Shown: positions 1 through 9,202 of the stretch, in pieces
Layout of the letters: each line of letters opens with the position of its first letter
Position numbering within the stretch: position 1 is the stretch's first letter
From: Aerococcus viridans
Lineage (GTDB): Bacteria; Bacillota; Bacilli; Lactobacillales; Aerococcaceae
Reading direction: 5' to 3'
Length of the DNA stretch: 64,000 nucleotides
NCBI RefSeq assembly: GCF_001543285.1
Contig: NZ_CP014164.1
Span: 248,001 to 312,000 of the forward strand
Notes under the pieces: model-generated
What the model saw: only the letters and a program-made list of their open reading frames with translations
The model's database searches: none
What the model was told of the DNA's origin: nothing
Made by a program: the position numbers and the translations under genes

Positions 1-687
1 ATCCTATTAATGGATGAAGCCTTCTCAGCGCTTGACCCATTAATCCGTCGTGACATGCAAGATGAGTTAGTTGATTTACAAGAACGTGTAAACAAAACAA
101 TCGTCTTCATTACCCATGACTTGGATGAAGCTTTAAGAATCGGTGACCGTATCGCCTTAATGAAAGACGGAGAAGTCGTTCAAGTAGGTACTGGTGAAGA
201 AATCTTAACGAATCCAGCTAACGATTACGTTGAACGGTTTGTTGAAAGTGTTGACCGTTCTAAAGTCCTTACTGCAGAACATGCTATGGAACGTCCAAAC
301 TTCTTATTAAATGTTGAGAAGCATGGTGCCAGAATGGCCCTACACCGTATGGAAGAAGAAAACTACAGCTTCCTAATGGTGACAAATAACAAACGTGAAT
401 TATTAGGTTACGTTCGTGACACTGATGTTGTCAAAATAATTAAAGGCAATCAAAATAAACAATACTTATCTGTTGAATCTATTATTCGTACAGATCACCC
501 AACAGTTCATCCAGAAACATCTATTAATGATATTTATGATGTGATGGGTAATGCATTTATGCCAATTTCAGTAGTAGATGAGGAAAACCACTTATTAGGA
601 ATGGTAAGCTCTAAGATGGTTATCAATAGTCTAGCAAATGACAATGGTGATAATGAAGTTGAAGAGGAGGAAGAATTGAATGTTTAA
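1..687 (+). CDS. opuAA: Glycine betaine/choline-type ABC transporter ATP-binding protein, 3' part only
   Basis: This is the C-terminal part of an osmoprotectant importer ATPase; the gene begins before the window and is already open at base 1. Visible are the Walker B and D-loop segment (LLMDEAFSALDP), the switch histidine (VFITHDLDEAL) and a C-terminal region of about 130 residues shaped like a tandem CBS pair. Such CBS pairs sense ionic strength in OpuA/ProV-type ATPases. The tail is acidic (EVEEEEELNV). The stop overlaps the permease start by 8 bp, so the two are translationally coupled. The substrate (betaine, choline or carnitine) is inferred from the family and from the aromatic-cage-type binding protein downstream. 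Confidence 0.93.
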   Translation: MLLMDEAFSALDPLIRRDMQDELVDLQERVNKTIVFITHDLDEALRIGDRIALMKDGEVVQVGTGEEILTNPANDYVERFVESVDRSKVLTAEHAMERPNFLLNVEKHGARMALHRMEEENYSFLMVTNNKRELLGYVRDTDVVKIIKGNQNKQYLSVESIIRTDHPTVHPETSINDIYDVMGNAFMPISVVDEENHLLGMVSSKMVINSLANDNGDNEVEEEEELNV

Positions 688-1537
688 TTTAGCTATGTAT
701 CCAATCCCAAAATTGCCAGTGGCAGATTGGGTTGAAGCAGCAACAAACTGGTTAACCGTAACTCTATCAGGACTTTTTGGTGCCATTCAAAATGGCGGTT
801 CAGCCTTTATGAACGGTATTACGAGCTTACTATTATTAATCCCCCCATTTGCCTTTATCTTAATCGTGGCAGTGATTGCTTATTTTGTGAATAAGAAACG
901 ATTGTCATTATCTGCCTTTGCTTTGGTCGGTTTAGGCTATATCTTAAACCAAGGTTTATGGTCAGAATTAATGAACACAGTAACATTGGTACTGGTTTCT
1001 AGTGTAATCTCAATTATTATCGGTGTACCTTTAGGGATTTGGTCAGCGAAATCCAAAACTGTCCACAATATTTTAAAACCGATCTTAGACTTCATGCAGA
1101 CAATGCCAGCCTTTGTTTACCTAATTCCAGCCGTTGCCTTCTTCGGTATCGGTATTGTACCTGGTACATTCGCGTCAGTAATTTTCGCCTTACCACCAAC
1201 AGTACGATTTACTGAGTTAGGTATCAAACAAATTTCTACTGAATTAGTAGAAGCAGCAGACGCCTTTGGTTCAACTGGTAAACAAAAACTATTCAAAGTA
1301 GAATTACCTTTAGCTAAATCGACAATTATGGCTGGTGTAAACCAAACAGTTATGCTTGCCTTGTCTATGGTTGTTACAGCTTCAATGATTGGTGCACCAG
1401 GTCTAGGTCGCCAAGTACTAACAGCTCTACAACGTGCCTCAGTAGGTTCAGGGTTTGTGTCAGGTCTAGCGATTGTTATCTTAGCAATCTTGATTGACCG
1501 CTTAACAAATCGTTTCACAGCTGATAAAAATAGCTAA
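680..1537 (+). CDS. opuAB: Glycine betaine/choline-type ABC transporter permease
   Basis: Membrane permease of the osmoprotectant importer, 285 residues, in the normal range for ProW/OpuAB proteins. An N-terminal amphipathic stretch is followed by several hydrophobic segments (for example around residues 50-70, 95-120 and 230-275). The region near residues 170-200 (ELGIKQISTELVEAADAFG) matches the cytoplasmic EAA loop that docks onto the ATPase. The ATG lies inside the end of the ATPase gene, preceded by a purine-rich GAGGAGGAAG stretch. The binding-protein gene follows after 22 bp, giving the order ATPase, permease, binding protein. Expression is presumably controlled from a promoter upstream of the window. 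Confidence 0.93.
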   Translation: MFNLAMYPIPKLPVADWVEAATNWLTVTLSGLFGAIQNGGSAFMNGITSLLLLIPPFAFILIVAVIAYFVNKKRLSLSAFALVGLGYILNQGLWSELMNTVTLVLVSSVISIIIGVPLGIWSAKSKTVHNILKPILDFMQTMPAFVYLIPAVAFFGIGIVPGTFASVIFALPPTVRFTELGIKQISTELVEAADAFGSTGKQKLFKVELPLAKSTIMAGVNQTVMLALSMVVTASMIGAPGLGRQVLTALQRASVGSGFVSGLAIVILAILIDRLTNRFTADKNS

Positions 1538-1559
1538 GTCAACGAAGGGAGAATTTATT

Positions 1560-2465
1560 TTGAAGAAAAAACTTAAAGGAATCTGGATTGCAGTCATTAC
1601 AGTCTTGGGACTAATTCTTACTTTCGGAAGTGCGGGTGCCTACAGTTCAAATACTTTTAACCTTCTTTCTGTTGGAAGCAGTGGAAGTAAAGGGAACATC
1701 AATCTATCTTACGTAACATGGGATACTGAAATTGCTTCTACAAATGTTATCGCAGAAGTTTTACGTCAAGCTGGCTATACAGTAGAAACTACGCCACTAG
1801 ATAATGCTATTATGTGGTCATCAGTTGCGTCAGCTGAAGCGGATGCGATGGTGGGTGCTTGGTTACCTAACACACATGCACCGCAATACGAACAATATGG
1901 TGATCAGATGGAAGACTTGGGTCCTAACTTAGAGGGCGCGATTACAGGTTTAACCGTACCAACTTATATGGAAGATGTGAACTCAATTGAGGACTTAAGT
2001 GACCAAGCGAACCAAACAATTACAGGTATTGAACCTGGTGCTGGTGTTGTAGCGGCTGCAGAAAATGCAGTAGATACATACAGCAACCTAAGTGATTGGA
2101 CAGTTCAAACATCATCTTCAGGTGCCATGACGACTGAACTAGGGACATCTATTGCGAATGAAGAAGAAATCGTTATTACTGGTTGGTCACCACACTGGAT
2201 GTTCCAAAAGTATGACTTGAAATATCTAGAAGATACTGAAGGTATCTTCGGAAACGGTGAAACAATCAATACAATGGTTCGCCTAGGATTACAAGATGAC
2301 ATGCCAGAAGCTTATCAAATCTTAGACAACTTCTTCTGGGAAGTTGAGGATATGGAATCTGTAATGGCTGAAATCAATGACGGTGCTGATCCTCAAACTG
2401 CAGCACAAGCATGGATTGAAGAAAATCAAGAAACAGTCAATCAATGGTTAGCTATTGAAGAATAA
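1560..2465 (+). CDS. opuAC: Glycine betaine/choline-type substrate-binding protein
   Basis: Extracytoplasmic binding protein of 301 residues with a TTG start preceded by GAAGGGAGA. Tryptophans expected in a quaternary-amine aromatic cage are visible in YVTWDTE, GAWLPNTH and GWSPHWMF, and the GIEPGAG segment typical of OpuAC/ProX proteins is present. The N-terminus has a charged start and a hydrophobic core, but no lipobox cysteine (LTFGSAGAYSS). It is therefore not an ordinary lipoprotein; it may stay anchored by an uncleaved signal segment. It completes the three-gene importer. Confidence 0.9.
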   Translation: MKKKLKGIWIAVITVLGLILTFGSAGAYSSNTFNLLSVGSSGSKGNINLSYVTWDTEIASTNVIAEVLRQAGYTVETTPLDNAIMWSSVASAEADAMVGAWLPNTHAPQYEQYGDQMEDLGPNLEGAITGLTVPTYMEDVNSIEDLSDQANQTITGIEPGAGVVAAAENAVDTYSNLSDWTVQTSSSGAMTTELGTSIANEEEIVITGWSPHWMFQKYDLKYLEDTEGIFGNGETINTMVRLGLQDDMPEAYQILDNFFWEVEDMESVMAEINDGADPQTAAQAWIEENQETVNQWLAIEE

Positions 2466-2530
2466 TTGAATAAAAGCTTGACAATGCTGTTCGTGATAAT
2501 TAATGAACAGTAACGTCTCGACGAGCTTAT

Positions 2531-2570
2531 AACAGGAGTGAGGCAATACTAGCCCCTCCTGTTTTTTTTA
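2531..2570 (+). terminator. Rho-independent terminator after the osmoprotectant operon
   Basis: AACAGGAG pairs with CTCCTGTT, with further pairing inside the loop (GGC/GCC), followed by a run of eight T. It separates the operon from the broken second binding-protein copy. Confidence 0.85.
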
Positions 2571-2628
2571 TAAAAAGTAAGTAGTCGAACATTTGTAACT
2601 AAGGAAGATTATTTTCGGGAGTGTAAAA

Positions 2629-3498
2629 ATGTTTAAGAAAATGAGTTTATTAGTAGCAACAGTTATAGGGTTATTATTTACCTTTGGCAGTGAAGATTCG
2701 TATAAAACGACTGTAGGTTCTGATTCTGGTGGCCAAACAGTGACTCTAGCAACTGTGAATTGGGAGTCTGAAATAGCTTCAACAAATGTCCTGGCACAGG
2801 TGCTAAAAGAAGCAGGATTCAACGTACAAATTACAACAGTAGACCCGGCCATCATGTTTAGTCGGGTTGCAGAAGGGCAGTCGGATGCAATGATCGGCGG
2901 TTGGGTGCCTACAACGCACCAGGCCTATGCAGAGAAATATGGTGACTCGATGGTTGATTTAGGGGCTAACCTAGAAGGTGCTATTTCAGCATTAACTGTT
3001 CCAACATATATGGAAGATATCAATTAGATTACCGACCTCACGGATGAAAATGATTCCACTATTACAGCAATTGAACCAGGGGCAGGTGTTACCAACAGTG
3101 CCCAAAATGCTGTTAAGGAGTATGACAATCTGTCCGATTGGGAGGTTTCTGTGAGTTCAACAGGTGCAATGATTGCTGAATTAGAGCAAGCTATCAATAA
3201 TGAAGAGGATATAGTTGTGGTTGGTTGGAAGCCACATTGGATGTTCATGGATTATGATCTTAAGATGCTTGACGATCCAAAAAATGTCTTTGGTGGCTAC
3301 GAGGAAATTCATTCATACGCAAGAGAAGGGCTAAAGGAAGATAATCCAGAAGCCTATAAGATTATTGATAACTTCTACTGGGAAGTTGAAGATATGTCTT
3401 CTGTTATGGAAGAATTAGCGACAGATGTAGAACCAGAAGAAGCAGCAGATAATTGGATTGAAGCCAATCGTGAAACAGTTGATGGTTGGTTAGAGTAA
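2629..3498 (+). pseudogene. Second osmoprotectant binding-protein copy, interrupted by one in-frame stop
   Basis: A paralogue of the preceding binding protein (shared motifs VNWESEIASTNVLAQVL, GGWVPTTHQAYAEKYG, GWKPHWMF, FYWEVEDM). It starts at an ATG with an upstream CGGGAG. The reading frame is continuous over 289 codons except for one TAG at 3025-3027, where the intact copy has the serine of DVNSIED. Everything after the stop stays in frame and keeps the cage tryptophans. Either this is a recent nonsense mutation, a sequencing error, or read-through occurs. Like the intact copy it lacks a lipobox cysteine. The N-terminal fragment alone would be 132 residues and non-functional. Confidence 0.85.
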
Positions 3499-3504
3499 AA
3501 ATTA

Positions 3505-3600
3505 GAGGTGTGACAAAAGTCGCTAATACTCGGCGCGCTGGAGCAAAAGCGGAACAAGCACTGCTAAGTAATTGGCGTATTTTGGGAAGTGTTGGAAGAG
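3505..3600. repeat. Possible decayed intergenic repeat beginning GGTGTGA
   Basis: This non-coding stretch begins TTAGAGGTGTGACAAAAG just after a gene end. Two copies of AAGGTGTGAGC occur in the same kind of position after mscL (37599 and 37742). It is GC-richer than its surroundings and has no open frame. I cannot show that it belongs to a defined repeat family. Confidence 0.3.
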
Positions 3601-3642
3601 TTTGACCTTTGGAACCGGATATCGTGAGCTACATAATAGAAG

Positions 3643-3691
3643 AAAAAGACAGGCGAGTAGATTAAATGAGAGTCTACCGCCTGTCTTTTAT
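3643..3691. terminator. Bidirectional terminator between convergent genes
   Basis: AAAAAGACAGGCG and GTAGA pair with TCTAC and CGCCTGTCTTTT around a short loop. The A-run and T-run on either side make it usable from both strands, by the interrupted binding-protein copy (+) and the NADH oxidase gene (-). Confidence 0.88.
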
Positions 3692-3743
3692 TTGTTATAA
3701 AGAATGTTATATATCTGTAATGAAAAAGTGGTTTTCGTTTGGA

Positions 3744-5108
3744 TTAGAAAAGCATTGTGTCTGCGCCGTATGGTTGACCTTGAGCTTCTTGCGCTAAGAC
3801 ATTTAAGAAGTTCCAAGGACGGCTGAATTCTGGTTGGAAGAAGAAATCAGCTTGCGCTAATTGGTCTACAGTCCATTCAGCTTCAATCGCAACAGATACA
3901 GCATTAATAGCTTGAAGAATGTCATAAGTTGACATTAATTGAGCACCTAATATACGACCGTTATCTGCATCGTAATGAAGCTTCATTAAAACTTTTTCTT
4001 CGTCATGCATAAATGAAGGACGGATTAAGTCTTCTTTGTAAACAGATTTCACATTTCCTTGGTAAGAGTTTGCGTTAGCGTCTTTGATACCAGTAGTAGC
4101 GAATTTGTAGTCAAATACGGCAAGACCTGATGTACCGTTTACGCGACCAATTTTAGCGTCTGCATCACCACTTGCGTGACGAGCCATGATGACACCTTGG
4201 CGACGAGCGTTAGTTGCTAAAGCAATGTAAGCTTTCTCGTTTGTTGGTGCAAAAGGAATAGCAGTTGCATCACCGGCAGCGTAAACATCTTTAACTGAAG
4301 TTTCCATGTGTTCATTGACTTCAACAAAGCCACGACCATCAAGGGCTAACGTGTCTTTCAACCATTGTGTATTTGGACGAACACCAACACTGATAACAAC
4401 TGTATCGGCTTCGTAAGTTCCTTTATCTGTTACAACAGCAGTTACTTCGTTGTTTTCGTTAACTTTAAATTCTTTCACGCCTTCGCCAGTTTTAATCTTC
4501 ATACCTTTGTCTTCCATATGTTTTGTTAGAAGATCAGTGAATTCACTGTCAAGATAAGTTGGTAAGATTGAGTCTACGAAGTCAACAACTGTAACATCAA
4601 TACCAGCTTGTGCATAAGCAACTGCTACTTCGATACCGATGTATCCTGCACCAACAACAACGGCTTTTTTAGCTGATGCCATACGGTTTTTCACTTTATC
4701 TGCCCAGTTTCTACCACGTAAGTAGAAGATGTTTTCGTGTTGGTCATCTACATTAGGGATAGTTCCTGGCACGCCACCTGGAGAAAGCAATAGTTTGTCG
4801 TAACTTTCTGTAGCTTCCACACCGTCAGTAGTGCGTGTTGTAATTTCTTTTGTGTCTGGGTTGATGGCAATAACGCTTGTGTTCATGCGGATGTCAACAC
4901 CTTGTTCTTTATAAGATGCTTCATTTGCGTAGTGTAATTCATCCAAAGATTTTGCAATGTCTTCTAGATAGGACTGAATACCACATGATAGGAAAGAAGC
5001 GGTTGATCCAGCTTCAAATACAACAATTTCTGCATCTGAGTCTTTTTTCAATAGTGTTTGCACAGCTTCGAAACCTGCATGTGAAGTTCCTACTACAACG
5101 TATTTCAT
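3744..5108 (-). CDS. nox: NADH oxidase, CoA-disulfide-reductase/Nox family
   Basis: A flavoprotein that oxidises NADH, most likely reducing O2 to water, in the cytoplasm. The N-terminus (MKYVVVGTSHAGFEA) is the FAD-binding Rossmann motif. A single redox cysteine sits at residue 42 (SFLSCGIQ), the place used by water-forming Nox enzymes. A second dinucleotide fold (VVVGAGYIGIEVAVA) binds NADH, and the FAD motif VYAAGDAT follows. Its 454 residues fit the family. I chose the ATG 7 nt after GGAGGT over a TTG five codons upstream that overlaps the Shine-Dalgarno. CoA-disulfide reductase is the alternative. Its promoter carries the same operator as the rgg-shp locus (see the separate entry). Confidence 0.9.
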   Translation of the reverse strand: MKYVVVGTSHAGFEAVQTLLKKDSDAEIVVFEAGSTASFLSCGIQSYLEDIAKSLDELHYANEASYKEQGVDIRMNTSVIAINPDTKEITTRTTDGVEATESYDKLLLSPGGVPGTIPNVDDQHENIFYLRGRNWADKVKNRMASAKKAVVVGAGYIGIEVAVAYAQAGIDVTVVDFVDSILPTYLDSEFTDLLTKHMEDKGMKIKTGEGVKEFKVNENNEVTAVVTDKGTYEADTVVISVGVRPNTQWLKDTLALDGRGFVEVNEHMETSVKDVYAAGDATAIPFAPTNEKAYIALATNARRQGVIMARHASGDADAKIGRVNGTSGLAVFDYKFATTGIKDANANSYQGNVKSVYKEDLIRPSFMHDEEKVLMKLHYDADNGRILGAQLMSTYDILQAINAVSVAIEAEWTVDQLAQADFFFQPEFSRPWNFLNVLAQEAQGQPYGADTMLF

Positions 5109-5164
5109 TCGTATTACCTCCAAAGGTCAATGTTTATCGTAAATAGAATTTATTTACCCAATTA

Positions 5165-5212
5165 ATTATACACCTCTTTGTGAAAAAAAGGGAGAATTGT
5201 CATATATAACAA
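5165..5212 (-). promoter_or_regulatory. nox promoter with a candidate Rgg operator
   Basis: On the minus strand, TATAAT (5165-5170) lies 57 nt before the nox ATG. The near-palindrome TTGTCATATATAACAA (5197-5212, flanked by AA and TT) ends exactly 26 nt upstream of it. The position expected for a -35 box reads CTCCCT, which is no match, so the promoter probably needs an activator. The same motif flanks the rgg gene at 25565-25580 and 26449-26464. The operator assignment is inferred from sequence identity and spacing. Confidence 0.7.
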
Positions 5213-5351
5213 TTTTTCGTTTTTCTAGTCGTAAATGTCTATTAGGACGCGAAAAAATATACTTTATCCACTAAGTAAAATTTTAAGAATTAGTTTGCGT
5301 TTGAATCTCTGGGTAATTTGATCTGTTTAATTTTTCAAACAGCATTAATCG

Positions 5352-5380
5352 TTGACACGGAAGTGGAAATGGTGTATTAT
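5352..5380 (+). promoter_or_regulatory. rpoBC promoter
   Basis: TTGACA (5352-5357), a 17-bp spacer and TGTATTAT with -10 TATTAT (5375-5380): a strong housekeeping promoter 208 bp before rpoB. Confidence 0.85.
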
Positions 5381-5387
5381 AAGTTCT

Positions 5388-5588
5388 GTATATTATTAAT
5401 TGGATTGGGACGTGCCGAAATATTGTCCGGACGCGTTTCTAGGCAAAAACAAAAGGTAATGACAGGAAAGTCAAATCATCTTTTGTTATTTTTTTGCCCA
5501 TTTTTAGGGTAAAAAGGCCTTAATGAGCATTTTCTTATCAAATTCTCATTAAATTCTAACAGTTTAAATTTCGGAGAGGTGGCTTTTA
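5388..5588 (+). promoter_or_regulatory. rpoBC leader RNA with an internal terminator-like hairpin
   Basis: This is a 5' leader of about 200 nt. AACAAAAGGT (5448-5457) pairs with ATCTTTTGTT (5478-5487), with an inner GAC/GTC helix, followed by a seven-T run, so it looks like an attenuator. Next come GCCCATTTTTA (5496-5506) and a second hairpin, TTTTTAGGGTAAAAA. A conserved Lacto-rpoB RNA motif has been reported upstream of rpoB in lactic acid bacteria, and the position fits, but I cannot confirm the match without a covariance model. The rpoB Shine-Dalgarno (GGAGAGGTGG) ends the leader. Confidence 0.65.
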
Positions 5589-8500
5589 ATGACTGGGCAT
5601 AATGTCAATTTCGGTAAACATCGCGTTCGCCGCAGTTACTCACGTATTAATGAAGTGCTAGAATTGCCAAACTTGATTGAAATCCAAACGGACTCATACA
5701 AATGGTTCTTGGATCAAGGGATGAAAGAAATGTTTGAAGACATTTCTCCTATTGAAGATCATGCTGGTAAATTAGCCTTAGAATTTGTTGATTATTCATT
5801 TAAAGAAGCTAAATACAACTTAGCAGAAGCACGTGCACATGACACAAACTACTCAGCGCCAATTTATGTTAAATTGCGCTTAATGAATAAAGAAACTGGT
5901 GAAATTAAGGATCAAGAAGTATTCTTCGGCGATTTCCCACTAATGACTGATGGTGGTACGTTTATCATCAATGGTGCGGAACGTGTAATCGTTTCTCAAT
6001 TAGTGCGTTCTCCAGGTGTCTACTTCCACGACAAATTAGATAAAAATGGTCGCCAATCATTTGGTACCACTGTAATCCCTAACCGTGGTGCATGGTTAGA
6101 AATGGAAACAGATGCGAAAAACATCTCTTACGTACGTATTGACCGTACACGTAAAGTGCCAATGTCAGTATTGATGCGTGCATTAGGTTTCTCTTCTGAT
6201 GACCAAATTCGTGAAATCTTCGGAGAAAGCGAAACATTAGAATTAACTTTAGAAAAAGATGTCCACAAAGACTTATCTGATTCTCGTACAGAAGAAGCCT
6301 TAAAAGAAATTTACGAACGTCTACGTCCAGGTGAACCAAAAACTGCAGATTCATCTCGTAACTTATTAACTGCTCGTTTCTTTGACCCACGTCGCTATGA
6401 TTTAGCTGCCGTTGGTCGTTACAAAGTAAACAAAAAGTTAGATATTAAAAACCGCTTATTCAACCAAATCTTGGCTGAAACTTTGGTTGATCCAGAAACT
6501 GGTGAAATCTTAGCGGATAAAGGTACTGAACTAAACCGCGAAATCATGGATAAATTAGAGCCATATTTTGACAATGGTTTAAACGTGACAACATTATATC
6601 CAAATGATGATGCTGTCCTAACAGAACCTGTTGATGTACAGATCATTAAAATCCAAGCACCTAAAGACGCTGACCGAGTAATCAACGTTATTGGTAACGC
6701 GAGCCCAGGTAGAGAAGCTCGTGCCCTAACAATTGCTGACGTGTTAGCTTCATTAAACTACTTCTTAGGATTATATGAAGGTATTGGTAAAACAGACGAC
6801 ATCGACCATTTAGGTAACCGTCGTATTCGTTCAGTTGGTGAATTATTACAAAACCAATTCCGTATCGGGTTATCTCGTATGGAACGTGTTGTACGTGAAC
6901 GTATGTCTATCCAAGACATTGAAAAAGTAACGCCACAACAATTAATCAACATCCGTCCAGTAGTTGCGTCAATCAAAGAGTTCTTCGGTTCTTCTCAATT
7001 GTCTCAATTCATGGACCAAACCAACCCATTAGGTGAGTTGACGCACAAACGTCGTCTATCTGCCTTAGGACCTGGTGGTTTGACTCGTGACCGTGCTGGA
7101 TATGAAGTTCGTGACGTTCACTACTCTCACTACGGTCGTATGTGTCCAATCGAAACACCTGAGGGACCAAACATTGGTTTGATCAACAACTTGGCGTCAT
7201 ATGCGAAAATCAATGAATTTGGTTTCATTGAAACACCATACCGCCGTGTTGACTGGAACACACATAAAGTAACAGACCGTATCGACTACCTAACAGCTGA
7301 CGAAGAAGATAATTTCGTTATCGCCCAAGGTAACTCTATCTTGAACGAAGACGGTTCATTCGCAGAAGAAATTGTTATGGCTCGTTACGTTGAAGAAAAT
7401 ATCGAAGTGAAACCTGAACGTGTTGACTACATGGACGTTTCACCTAAACAGGTAGTATCTGTTGCAACAGCGTCAATTCCTTTCTTGGAAAACGATGACT
7501 CTAACCGTGCCTTGATGGGTGCTAACATGCAACGTCAAGCTGTGCCATTGTTACAACCACATGCACCACTAGTTGGTACTGGTATGGAACATAAAGCTGC
7601 AGCTGACTCCGGTGCAGCAGTCGTTGCCCAATTTGATGGTGTTGTTGAATACGTTGATGCACGTGAAATCCGTGTACGCCGTGAAGATGGTGCTTTAGAC
7701 AAGTACCCATTAATCAAATACCACCGCTCAAATGCCTCAGCGTCTTACAACCAAACACCTAACGTGACTATTGGTGAATCTGTTACAGCTGGCGAAATCC
7801 TAGCGAACGGACCTTCAATGGAAAATGGGGAAATGGCTTTAGGTCAAAACCCATTAATCGCCTTCATGACTTGGGACGGTTATAACTACGAGGATGCGGT
7901 TATCATGTCTGAACGTTTAGTGAAAGACGATGTCTATACTTCTATTCATATTGATGAATTAGAATCTGAAGCGCGTGACACTAAATTAGGACCTGAAGAA
8001 ATCACACGTGAAATTCCTAACGTTGGTGAAGATTCATTACGCAATCTTGATGAACGCGGAATCATCCGTATTGGTGCTGAAGTGAAAGATGGTGACATCT
8101 TAGTTGGTAAAGTAACGCCTAAAGGGGTAACTGAATTATCAGCAGAAGAGCACTTATTACACGCTATCTTCGGTGAAAAAGCACGTGAAGTTCGTGATAC
8201 ATCATTACGCGTACCACATGGTGGTGGCGGTATCGTTAACGATGTGAAAGTATTCTACCGTGAAAACGGCGACGAATTATCACCAGGTGTTTCTATGTTA
8301 GTCCGTGTTTACATCATCCAAAAACGTAAGATCCAAGTTGGAGATAAGATGGCCGGACGTCATGGTAACAAAGGGGTTGTGTCTCGTATCTTACCTCAAG
8401 AAGACATGCCTTACATGCCAGACGGAACACCAGTTGATATCATGTTGAACCCTCTAGGGGTACCTTCTCGTATGAACATCGGGCAAGTATTAGAGTTGCA

Positions 8501-9170
8501 TTTAGGTATGGCTGCACGCGAAATGGGCATCCACATTGCAACACCAGTATTTGACGGTGCCAACGAAGAAGACGTATGGGAAACAATCAAAGAAGCAGGT
8601 ATGGCAAGCGACGCTAAAACTGTACTTTACGATGGTCGTACAGGTGAACCATTCGACAACCGTGTTTCTGTAGGGGTAATGTACTACTTGAAACTGTCTC
8701 ACATGGTCGACGACAAATTACATGCGCGTTCAACAGGTCCTTACTCACTTGTTACACAACAACCATTGGGTGGTAAAGCACAATTTGGTGGACAACGTTT
8801 CGGTGAGATGGAGGTTTGGGCACTAGAAGCATACGGTGCGGCATATACATTACAAGAAATCTTGACTTACAAGTCAGATGACGTTGTAGGACGTGTACAA
8901 ACATACGAAGCTATCGTTAAAGGTGAACCAATTCCAAAACCAGGTGTACCTGAGTCATTCCGTGTATTAGTTAAAGAGTTGCAATCATTAGGTCTAGACA
9001 TTGAAGTATTAGACTCTGATAAGAAAGCAGTAGATTTACGTGACATGGATGAAGTAACACCGGGCTTCCCTAAAAAAGATCAAGAAAACAAAGAAAATGC
9101 GGTTGATGCAGATGCAACTGTTGAATCACAAGCAAATGAAATCACTGCACAAAAACAAGTAAACGAATAA
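5589..9170 (+). CDS. rpoB: DNA-directed RNA polymerase beta subunit
   Basis: Full-length RNA polymerase beta subunit, 1193 residues, with the ATG just after GGAGAGGTGG. The rifampicin-binding cluster is visible from about residue 464 ([20 protein letters not shown], then [13 protein letters not shown]) and carries the usual drug-sensitive residues. [13 protein letters not shown] near residue 917 is the active-site motif. The C-terminus has the family's [19 protein letters not shown] block and then a short Gln/Glu-rich tail. It is followed after 32 bp by rpoC. Codon use is strongly biased, as in highly expressed genes. Confidence 0.99.
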   Translation: MTGHNVNFGKHRVRRSYSRINEVLELPNLIEIQTDSYKWFLDQGMKEMFEDISPIEDHAGKLALEFVDYSFKEAKYNLAEARAHDTNYSAPIYVKLRLMNKETGEIKDQEVFFGDFPLMTDGGTFIINGAERVIVSQLVRSPGVYFHDKLDKNGRQSFGTTVIPNRGAWLEMETDAKNISYVRIDRTRKVPMSVLMRALGFSSDDQIREIFGESETLELTLEKDVHKDLSDSRTEEALKEIYERLRPGEPKTADSSRNLLTARFFDPRRYDLAAVGRYKVNKKLDIKNRLFNQILAETLVDPETGEILADKGTELNREIMDKLEPYFDNGLNVTTLYPNDDAVLTEPVDVQIIKIQAPKDADRVINVIGNASPGREARALTIADVLASLNYFLGLYEGIGKTDDIDHLGNRRIRSVGELLQNQFRIGLSRMERVVRERMSIQDIEKVTPQQLINIRPVVASIKEFFGSSQLSQFMDQTNPLGELTHKRRLSALGPGGLTRDRAGYEVRDVHYSHYGRMCPIETPEGPNIGLINNLASYAKINEFGFIETPYRRVDWNTHKVTDRIDYLTADEEDNFVIAQGNSILNEDGSFAEEIVMARYVEENIEVKPERVDYMDVSPKQVVSVATASIPFLENDDSNRALMGANMQRQAVPLLQPHAPLVGTGMEHKAAADSGAAVVAQFDGVVEYVDAREIRVRREDGALDKYPLIKYHRSNASASYNQTPNVTIGESVTAGEILANGPSMENGEMALGQNPLIAFMTWDGYNYEDAVIMSERLVKDDVYTSIHIDELESEARDTKLGPEEITREIPNVGEDSLRNLDERGIIRIGAEVKDGDILVGKVTPKGVTELSAEEHLLHAIFGEKAREVRDTSLRVPHGGGGIVNDVKVFYRENGDELSPGVSMLVRVYIIQKRKIQVGDKMAGRHGNKGVVSRILPQEDMPYMPDGTPVDIMLNPLGVPSRMNIGQVLELHLGMAAREMGIHIATPVFDGANEEDVWETIKEAGMASDAKTVLYDGRTGEPFDNRVSVGVMYYLKLSHMVDDKLHARSTGPYSLVTQQPLGGKAQFGGQRFGEMEVWALEAYGAAYTLQEILTYKSDDVVGRVQTYEAIVKGEPIPKPGVPESFRVLVKELQSLGLDIEVLDSDKKAVDLRDMDEVTPGFPKKDQENKENAVDADATVESQANEITAQKQVNE

Positions 9171-9202
9171 TTTGGGCAAATTAGATAAGGGAGGTTGGCC
9201 CC

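Noticed and set aside
3703..3720. TGTTATATATCTGTAATG just downstream of nox as a fourth Rgg operator
   Set aside because: Only the left half matches; the right half is wrong and no promoter is positioned by it.
5177..5186. TTTGTGAAAA upstream of nox as a possible Rex (NADH-sensing) site
   Set aside because: Only one half-site is present; no inverted TTCACAA at the proper distance.
6079..6390. Long open frames opposite rpoB, rpoC, dnaX and other genes
   Set aside because: They lack ribosome-binding sites and family motifs and lie antisense to strongly conserved genes; they are by-products of codon bias.
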